A stretch of 64,000 nt of DNA from Chloroflexota bacterium (GTDB taxonomy: Bacteria > Chloroflexota > Dehalococcoidia > Tepidiformales > Tepidiformaceae): positions 1 through 64,000 of the forward strand of contig JAPOQN010000068.1 of NCBI GenBank assembly GCA_026710655.1, read 5' to 3'. The position numbers and the translations under genes are program-made. Under the pieces are notes generated by a model. The model saw only the letters and a list, made by a program, of their open reading frames with translations. It was not told where the DNA came from and did no database searches. Positions 58,646-64,000 of this stretch are shown in pieces; position 1 is the stretch's first letter; each line of letters opens with the position of its first letter.

Positions 58646-58992
58646 GCAAGTTCATACGCACCCGCAACAACAGCGCCGGCAAGGCCGTCATCGCCGAGAA
58701 CCGCGAGCTTCCCGTCGCCCGCGCCCACGACTTCGAGGTGCCCGCGGGCATCGATGGGCGCTGGCTCATCGTCGAGTTCGAGCCGGGCCAGACGACCGGC
58801 TGGCACGCCGTTCACTGCGATGTCTACGTCTACATCGCGAAGGGCCAGCTTGAGTTCGCCCTCGACGGCGGCGAGTCCGTGACGGTCTACGAGGGCGACC
58901 TCGTCATCGAGGGCGACAACACCCTCCACTCCTGGACCAACACCGGCGACGGCCCCGCCAAGGTCTCCGCGATCGAGGTCGACCTGCCCTAG
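58642..58992 (+). CDS. Cupin-domain protein
   Basis: This 116-aa small beta-barrel protein has the cupin motif region EFEPGQTTGWHAVHCDVYVYIAKGQLEFALDG and EGDLVIEGDNTLHSWTNTGDGPAK. Motif 1 carries two His residues (H55 and H58 in GWHAVHCD) and motif 2 a His in TLHSWTN, suitable for one metal. The substrate is unknown. GTG 58642 overlaps the preceding stop. Its TAG stop shares a CTAG with the stop of the convergent VOC gene. Confidence 0.82.
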   Translation: MSKFIRTRNNSAGKAVIAENRELPVARAHDFEVPAGIDGRWLIVEFEPGQTTGWHAVHCDVYVYIAKGQLEFALDGGESVTVYEGDLVIEGDNTLHSWTNTGDGPAKVSAIEVDLP

Positions 58993-59438
58993 GAAGAACT
59001 CGCCGGCACTGCTGACTGAGAGAGCAGCTCGATCGTGTTCCCGTCCGGGTCCCAGCCGTAGACCACGCGGATGCCGCCGTCGTAGTCGAGCACTTCGGAC
59101 TTGAACTCCATGCCCGCCGCCTTCAGGCGGGCGTATTCCTCGTCCGCGTCGTCCACGGCGAGGCAGATGTGGAAGCCGCCCACGTCCGAGGTGCGCAGCG
59201 GGTTGTGGTCGTACCCCGTGGGCGCGTCGTAGCGGATGACCTCGAGCGAGTAGTCGTTCAGCCGGAGCACCGCCGCCGTGATGTCCGCCCCGGGGATGGC
59301 CTGCAGCGTCTCGATGAACTCGTTGTCGAGGTGTAGGCGCGTGCCCGTGTCCTCGAAGCCGAGCAGGTTGTAGAAGGCGACCGCGCGATCCAGATCGCGC
59401 ACCGTGATCGACGTATGGCCCACTCCGCGGATACCCAT
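58989..59438 (-). CDS. VOC-family (glyoxalase/dioxygenase-like) protein
   Basis: This 149-aa vicinal-oxygen-chelate protein starts RGVGHTSITVRDLDRAVAFYNLLGFE. It continues with NDYSLEVIRYDAPTG, VGGFHICLAVDDADEEYARLKAAG and VVYGWDPDGNTIELLS. The metal set would be H8, the Glu in LEVIRY, H (GFHICL) and E (NTIELL), as in glyoxalase I and methylmalonyl-CoA epimerase. The substrate is not determined; the lipid-catabolism neighbours make an epimerase or dioxygenase role possible. Confidence 0.85.
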   Translation of the reverse strand: MGIRGVGHTSITVRDLDRAVAFYNLLGFEDTGTRLHLDNEFIETLQAIPGADITAAVLRLNDYSLEVIRYDAPTGYDHNPLRTSDVGGFHICLAVDDADEEYARLKAAGMEFKSEVLDYDGGIRVVYGWDPDGNTIELLSQSAVPASSS

Positions 59439-59471
59439 CGCTGTCCCCCTGTGCCGTGCTGCGGGCGGATG

Positions 59472-60233
59472 CTAGCGGATGGTGACGCCCGAATCGACCA
59501 TCAACCCGTTCCCCACGATGTAGCCCGCGCTTTCCTCGCCCAGCAGGAAGGCGCACGCTTCGGCGATGTCGCGCGGGCCGCAGATGGCGCCCGTCGCCGT
59601 CTGTTGGCCCATCCGCTCCCGCGCGCCCTCCTCTTCGAGGATGTCCTCGGTCATGCCGCTCTCGACGAACCCCGGGCAGATGTAGTTCACGCGGATGCCG
59701 TGCGGCAGCAGCTCGATTGCCATCGAGCGCGAGAGCGCCGCCACCCCGCCCTTCGAGGCGGAGTAGGCGGCCAGGTTCGGCAGGCCCAGCACCGCCGCCA
59801 CGGAGGCGATGTTCACGATGCCGCCCTTGCGCCCGTCCGCCACCATCGAGGTCGCCACCGCGTGGCCGACCACGAACGTGCCAGTCAGGTTCACGTCAAT
59901 GACCTCGCGCCACGTCGCCAGGTCGGTTTCGAGCGAGCCCGCGTAGCGCAGGATCGCCCCGCAGTGCACGAGCCCGTCGATGCCGCCCCAGGCCGAGCGC
60001 ACCTGCTCGATGAGCCGGTCCACTGCCTCCGGGTCGGCCACGCTGATGGGCTCGGCGATGACCTCGCTCCCGGCCTCGCGCAGCCGGCGCTCCGTCTCCG
60101 CGAGCCCTTCCGCCGCCGGGTCGACGATGGCCACGCGCGCGCCCCGCTCGGCGAGCAGTTCGGCCACCCCCTGCCCCATCCCCGAGGCCGCCCCCGTGAC
60201 GATGATCGCTTTCCCCTCGAACGACGTGCTCAT
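59472..60233 (-). CDS. Short-chain dehydrogenase/reductase
   Basis: This 253-aa classical SDR has the cofactor motif VTGAASGMGQGVAELLAERG, an Asp at the end of strand 2 (AIVDPAAEG, NAD preferred), NLTGTFVV, the catalytic Ser in IASVAAV, and YSASKGGVAALSRS with Tyr and Lys. A PGFVESGMTE loop follows. Such enzymes oxidise hydroxyacyl-CoA, steroids or alcohols; the acyl-CoA genes around hint at that area. ATG 60233. Confidence 0.9.
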   Translation of the reverse strand: MSTSFEGKAIIVTGAASGMGQGVAELLAERGARVAIVDPAAEGLAETERRLREAGSEVIAEPISVADPEAVDRLIEQVRSAWGGIDGLVHCGAILRYAGSLETDLATWREVIDVNLTGTFVVGHAVATSMVADGRKGGIVNIASVAAVLGLPNLAAYSASKGGVAALSRSMAIELLPHGIRVNYICPGFVESGMTEDILEEEGARERMGQQTATGAICGPRDIAEACAFLLGEESAGYIVGNGLMVDSGVTIR

Positions 60234-60258
60234 GCCCGGCCCCCTGCGGGCCCGCGCA

Positions 60259-61434
60259 CTAGGCGAACCCCCACTGGGGCAGCGGCGCCGTGCCGCTCAT
60301 CTCCATGTGCCCGATGCCCTCACGACCGTTGAAACGGCAGCGCACCGCGTGCTCGCCGTCCCAGATCTGGTGCGCGAAGCTCGGGTAGGTCGAGTAGTCG
60401 CTCAGGTCGTACTTGTCGTACTCCTCGTGCCAGTCGCCCTGCCAGCCGCCGAGGAAGCGCGGCTGGCCGTAGCCCTCGCCGCGGATGTGGCGCGTCGAAT
60501 TCGGCTTGATGATCTCGAATTCGAGGTCGTACTCGGTGCCGAACTCGTCGATCAGCGTGATCTGGGCCGACTGGAACTTCTGCGTGCCCGACTGGGCCAC
60601 GATGTCGATGTTCGTGAAGTCGACGATGCGGATCTCCTCGCGCGGGTCGTCGATGCGCCAGGTGACCGCTCCGTCGAAGTGGCTCCCGCGGTTGTCCGCG
60701 AGCGTGCCGCCGAGGCGCGGCTTGCCCATGAACTCGTCCATCCACCACCAGAAGCCGATGTCGTCGAACTGGATGTGACTGTGCCAGTGGATGCGTCCCG
60801 CGCCCCGTGGGGAGACGCCCCCGCCGCCCGGCGCCGGACCCGTCCAGCCCTGCCAGCGCTCGCCGCCGAGGCTCGCCCAGCAGCGATCGCGCTGGCCCCA
60901 CGTGTTCTCGTGGTTCACCTCGTAGGTCACGCCGTCGACGTTTAGTTCGCCCGTCCAGCGCCCCATGATCTCGAAGTAGGGGAGGAGGCCGGGCAGCGTC
61001 GCCGACCCCGCGAACGCGATCGGCGTGCGTGTCTGCACGGGGCGCAGGTACGTGTCCATCGTGAGGTCGTAGCTGATGCCCCAGTGGTTGTCCGGCGAGA
61101 GGGTGAAGCGCGCCTTCCGCAGCGGGTCGATCACCTCCATGGAGGCCGGCCCTACCTGCTGGTTGGTGCGCACCGACTTGTAGCCGTCCTGCTCGATCGT
61201 GCTCGAGTAGCGCAGGTTGTACTGCGTGTCCCCGTGCACAATTATCTGGCCGTTTTCGATCATCCCGGCGTTGGGCCAGACCGGCCAGTTGGCGCCTACG
61301 ATCCAGCGCCCCTCGGTGTCCATGCACTGGAACCAGTGCTGGTCGACGTAGCGCGGATCAGTGTCCCGGAGTGCGTCCACGGGGCTCGGTGTCTGGTGGT
61401 AGAAATGCTCGTCAAGCTCGGTCAGCTGCGTCAT
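60259..61434 (-). CDS. Lipocalin-like (CrtC/AttH-type) uncharacterised protein, copy 1
   Basis: This 391-aa soluble protein of unknown function is rich in tryptophan: QHWFQCMDTEGRWIVGANW, EVNHENTWGQRDRCWASLGG, RIHWHSHIQFDDIGFWWWMD. It looks like a two-barrel lipocalin similar to the CrtC hydratase/AttH group, and it matches the next gene over much of its length. I am not certain of the family. ATG 61434. It lies between SDR and acyl-CoA genes, which suggests a role with lipophilic substrates. Confidence 0.6.
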   Translation of the reverse strand: MTQLTELDEHFYHQTPSPVDALRDTDPRYVDQHWFQCMDTEGRWIVGANWPVWPNAGMIENGQIIVHGDTQYNLRYSSTIEQDGYKSVRTNQQVGPASMEVIDPLRKARFTLSPDNHWGISYDLTMDTYLRPVQTRTPIAFAGSATLPGLLPYFEIMGRWTGELNVDGVTYEVNHENTWGQRDRCWASLGGERWQGWTGPAPGGGGVSPRGAGRIHWHSHIQFDDIGFWWWMDEFMGKPRLGGTLADNRGSHFDGAVTWRIDDPREEIRIVDFTNIDIVAQSGTQKFQSAQITLIDEFGTEYDLEFEIIKPNSTRHIRGEGYGQPRFLGGWQGDWHEEYDKYDLSDYSTYPSFAHQIWDGEHAVRCRFNGREGIGHMEMSGTAPLPQWGFA

Positions 61435-61457
61435 CGCTCTTCTCCTCGCTCCCTTGC

Positions 61458-62567
61458 CTAGATGCTCAGGCGGACTACGCCATAGGCGGTCCGCTCCCCC
61501 GCTGTGACCTCGCAGAAGTGCTCGATCGCGAACGGGTTGATGTGTCCGGAGTCGTTGTCGAGCAACTGCCCGATCGTTGCCGCGTCCGTCGTGTCGTGCG
61601 TCTCCGCCTGGGCCACGCCGTCCTTGTATTCGATGTGCCGGAAGTCGGGATGGCCGTAGCCCAGCCCCTTCGCGTAGATCGTCGTCAGCGGCTTCAGGCT
61701 GAGCTCGTGCGCGCCGCCGTCCCAGTCGTGCAGGGTGACGCTGCCGCCCCGCAGCCGCTTCCCGTCCATCTCGTACTGGAGGTCGAGATCGGCATCGGTG
61801 AAGCGCGTTGGCTCGCCTTCTCCGTGCGCCCCGACCATGCACCCGTCGAGTCGGGTTCGGCCCGTGTCGTCGCCGAGACCGCCGGGGTTGCCGGCGCGAT
61901 CCCCTTCGATGCGCCATACCCAACCGGAGAGATCTCCGGCGCTTGACGCCAGCCAGAACGAGCGGCTCCCGATCGAGCTTGGCGGCCGTCCGAGGTGCGG
62001 AATCTGCCCGAACACGGGCCGCACCCCCCAGGACCGCTCACGCACGCCCACCGCGCCCTCAACGGCGATGGTCTCGCCCTCGATGGTCACGCTGCCGCTG
62101 GCCGAGCCCGCCTGCGCGTACTGGTACAGGTCCCAGATCACCTGGCGGCCGTCGCGCCGGTGCTGTACCGGCCCCGCCACCTCCATGGGCTGCAGGTCCG
62201 ACGTGAACTCCAGGTCGAAGCTGACCGCCTGTCCCTCCGCCGGTTCCAGCTTGAAGCGCCACGAGCGGAAGGCGTCGACGATGTCGGCGCTGATGCCGCC
62301 CACCTCCCGGCGATCGCGGTCGCCGTCCACGCGGCGCCCGAAGCGCACGTCGTACTGCTTGCCCCCGTAGGCCACGCTGGCGGCGGCGTCCATGGTGGCG
62401 GTCGGGGGATAGACCCCCATGTGTCCGGCCACGCTCAGCGAGCCGTCGGTCGTGCCGATGTGGAACCAGAGCTCGTCGACCCAGCGCGGATTGCGCCCTT
62501 CGACAAGCTCCATGTTCTCGACGATCTGGTGGATGGCGTAGTCGTCCAGTTCCGTTGCCACGGTCAC
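61458..62567 (-). CDS. Lipocalin-like (CrtC/AttH-type) uncharacterised protein, copy 2
   Basis: This 369-aa paralogue-like partner of the previous protein starts with NPRWVDELWFHIGTTDGSLSVAGHMGVY, matching DPRYVDQHWFQCMDTEG in copy 1. It also has a central VGVRERSWGVRPV that parallels NHENTWGQRD, and a late YAKGLGYGHPDFRH that parallels GEGYGQPRFLGG. GTG at 62567 is a probable start, with another GTG at 62561. The 23-nt gap suggests cotranscription and possibly a heterodimer. No enzymatic residues can be assigned. Confidence 0.6.
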   Translation of the reverse strand: MTVATELDDYAIHQIVENMELVEGRNPRWVDELWFHIGTTDGSLSVAGHMGVYPPTATMDAAASVAYGGKQYDVRFGRRVDGDRDRREVGGISADIVDAFRSWRFKLEPAEGQAVSFDLEFTSDLQPMEVAGPVQHRRDGRQVIWDLYQYAQAGSASGSVTIEGETIAVEGAVGVRERSWGVRPVFGQIPHLGRPPSSIGSRSFWLASSAGDLSGWVWRIEGDRAGNPGGLGDDTGRTRLDGCMVGAHGEGEPTRFTDADLDLQYEMDGKRLRGGSVTLHDWDGGAHELSLKPLTTIYAKGLGYGHPDFRHIEYKDGVAQAETHDTTDAATIGQLLDNDSGHINPFAIEHFCEVTAGERTAYGVVRLSI

Positions 62568-62698
62568 CCCTTCGTCGCGGCTTCGGGACGCATAGGCGCG
62601 CCAGACCGCGAAAGCCTCGCGAATCTAGACGAGCGGCGGGCACGTTTCAATGCGCCCACCCTCGGTGGAAGGGGATGCGGCAGCCGGTCGTACTGCCG

Positions 62699-63472
62699 TT
62701 AGCGCCCCTTGAAGGTCGCCGCGCGCCGCTCCTGGAAGGCGGCTACGCCCTCCTTCGCGTCCTCCGTGTAAGCGAGGTCGTCGAAGAGGTCGTGTTCGAG
62801 CTGGAGGCCGTCGTTGAGCGACATATCCAGCCCTTCGCGCATCGCCCGCTTGGCCGCGCGCAGCGCCAGCGGCCCGCGCGAGCACAGCGTCTCCGCGAGC
62901 TGGCGCGCCGCCGCCATCAGCCGGTCGGCGGGCACAACCTCGTTCACGAGTCCGTACTGGAGCGCCGTATCGGCGCCGATCTGGTCGCCCGAGAACACCA
63001 TCCCGGAGGCGATCGCCCAGGGGAGCTCGCGCGCCAGCCGCTGCGTCGCGCCCCAGCCGGGGATGAACCCCAGCGTGATCTCGGGTGTGCCGAAGCGCGC
63101 GCCCTCGGCCGCGATACGCAGGTCGCAGGCCAGCACGATCTCGAGCCCGCCGCCGAGCGCGAGCCCGTTCACGGCCGCGATCAGCGGCTTCGTTACCGTC
63201 TGGCCGCGCATGATCGTGTCGGGCTCGTCGTAGCGGTTCCCGCGCGGGTCGTCGATCAGCGTCGGGATCGTCTCTTTCAGGTCCGCGCCCGCGCTGAAGG
63301 AGCGCCCGCCGGCGCCCGTGATGATGCCCACCCAGATGTCGTCGTCGGCCTCGAGCTTCGCGCACGCCTCGGAGAGTTCGTGCCACGTCTCAAGGTCGAT
63401 CGAGTTGAGCGCATCCGGCCGGTTGATCGTGATTGTCGCGATGTGGTCGCTGGTCTCGTAGAGCAGTGCCAC
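62699..63472 (-). CDS. Enoyl-CoA hydratase/isomerase-family protein
   Basis: This 257-aa crotonase-fold protein has the oxyanion-hole stretch GGRSFSAGADLKE, NGLALGGGLEIVLACDLRIAAE with the first catalytic Glu, and FGTPEITLGFIPGWGATQRLAR with the second. Both Glu residues being present favours a true 2-enoyl-CoA hydratase of beta-oxidation. GTG 63472 is the start. It is followed by the lipocalin-like pair on the same strand. Confidence 0.92.
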   Translation of the reverse strand: MALLYETSDHIATITINRPDALNSIDLETWHELSEACAKLEADDDIWVGIITGAGGRSFSAGADLKETIPTLIDDPRGNRYDEPDTIMRGQTVTKPLIAAVNGLALGGGLEIVLACDLRIAAEGARFGTPEITLGFIPGWGATQRLARELPWAIASGMVFSGDQIGADTALQYGLVNEVVPADRLMAAARQLAETLCSRGPLALRAAKRAMREGLDMSLNDGLQLEHDLFDDLAYTEDAKEGVAAFQERRAATFKGR

Positions 63473-63484
63473 GCCTGCCTCCCG

Positions 63485-64000
63485 TTAGTCGTATTCGAAG
63501 AATCCGCGGCCGCTCTTGCGGCCAAGGTGGCCGAGTGAGACGAGCCGTCGCAGCATCGTAGGGGCCTTGAAGCGGGACTCGCCGTACTCCTCGAACATGG
63601 CGTCGCTGATGTGGATCATCGTGTCCAGCCCGATCAGGTCCGCCGTCGCCAGCGGCCCGAGGGCGTGGTTCAGGCCCACCTTGCAGCCCTGGTCGACGTC
63701 TTCGGCTGAGGCGATTCCGCCCTCCACCATGTGGATGGCGTCGAAGATGAAAGGCACTAGCAGCCGGTTTACGATGAACCCCGGCGAGTCCTTCACCCGT
63801 ACCGTGAGCCGGTCGATCGAGTCGCAGAAGGCCATGGCCGCGTCGATCGTCTCCTGCGAGGTGCTCTCCGAGGAGATCACCTCCACCAGCGGCAGCACCG
63901 TTGGCGGGTTGAAGAAGTGGATGCCGATCACCTGCTCGGGCCGCCCCGAGGAGGCCGCCATCTCGCTCAGCGAGAGCGATGAGGTGTTGCTCGCGAGAAT
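63485..64000 (-). CDS. 3-hydroxyacyl-CoA dehydrogenase, C-terminal part (gene runs off the window)
   Basis: The protein continues beyond the window edge on this strand. The frame is open from 64000 (ILASNTSSLSLSEMAASSGR). Conserved 3-hydroxyacyl-CoA dehydrogenase features follow: VIGIHFFNPPTVLPLVEVI, KDSPGFIVNRLLVPFI, GLNHALGPLATADLIGLDT and GHLGRKSGRGFFEYD. It oxidises L-3-hydroxyacyl-CoA (3-hydroxybutyryl-CoA type). The ATG at 63961 is internal, because the upstream SNTSS strand is part of the family. With the hydratase, 12 nt downstream, it forms a beta-oxidation pair. Confidence 0.9.
   Translation of the reverse strand: MLASNTSSLSLSEMAASSGRPEQVIGIHFFNPPTVLPLVEVISSESTSQETIDAAMAFCDSIDRLTVRVKDSPGFIVNRLLVPFIFDAIHMVEGGIASAEDVDQGCKVGLNHALGPLATADLIGLDTMIHISDAMFEEYGESRFKAPTMLRRLVSLGHLGRKSGRGFFEYD

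Overview
This is a GC-rich, gene-dense bacterial chromosome segment with about 65 protein genes, no rRNA or tRNA genes, no CRISPR array and no transposase. Housekeeping content dominates. A Chloroflexota-type bacterium (perhaps Dehalococcoidia-like) fits best. The hints are: a division and cell-wall (dcw) cluster that includes ftsA, a PheS carrying a four-cysteine insertion, thioredoxin-NHL proteins, a geranylgeranyl-reductase-family enzyme and many leaderless-looking promoters. No rRNA is present to confirm this, so the phylum is an inference.

Layout. 1-6.6 kb, mostly plus strand: the tail of a glucose-6-phosphate isomerase, an inositol-monophosphatase-family enzyme, oligoribonuclease (minus), a DoxX-like membrane protein, a thioesterase, a glycerophosphodiesterase-like protein, a two-gene ABC exporter with a truncated haemoglobin, and an alpha/beta hydrolase. 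6.6-23.2 kb, all minus: a complete-looking dcw operon, mraZ-rsmH-ftsL-ftsI-murF-mraY-murD-ftsW-murG-murC-murB-ddl-ftsQ-ftsA-ftsZ. Nearly every junction is a 4-nt stop/start overlap, and murE is missing. It is driven by a near-consensus promoter followed by three TGGGN repeats at 10-bp spacing, the known MraZ operator pattern. A 166-bp inverted-repeat structure covers the ftsZ stop codon.

23.3-31 kb: molybdenum-cofactor genes (mogA/moaB-like, moeA), trmD, a methyltransferase, a stand-alone Lrp/AsnC effector domain, and an extracytoplasmic redox pair (thioredoxin-NHL lipoprotein plus membrane-anchored Mo oxidoreductase). 31-35 kb: pheS-pheT split by an S23 four-helix-bundle gene that sits between inverted GGCTGTT repeats. 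35-41.9 kb: small or accessory genes (tandem acetyltransferases, HAD-like protein, DNA-binding HTH, IscU-like scaffold, YceI, peroxiredoxin, MidA-like methyltransferase, histidine phosphatase, ModE-like regulator). 41.9-50.8 kb: aspS, an oligopeptide-type ABC importer without ATPases, and tig-clpP-clpX. 50.8-58.2 kb: YbaK-like deacylase, methyltransferase, tlyA-nadK-recN, a soluble Mo oxidoreductase, an Erm/KsgA-like methyltransferase and an FAD reductase. 58.2-64 kb: small proteins, a cupin, VOC and SDR proteins, two paralogous lipocalin-like proteins, an enoyl-CoA hydratase, and a 3-hydroxyacyl-CoA dehydrogenase cut by the window end. The last genes suggest acyl-CoA or lipid catabolism.

A recurring signal is a TANNNT -10 hexamer lying 5-10 nt before the start codon of first genes. 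It implies that many mRNAs here are leaderless, while genes inside operons are translationally coupled through ATGA or GTGA overlaps. No intergenic gap exceeds 300 bases.
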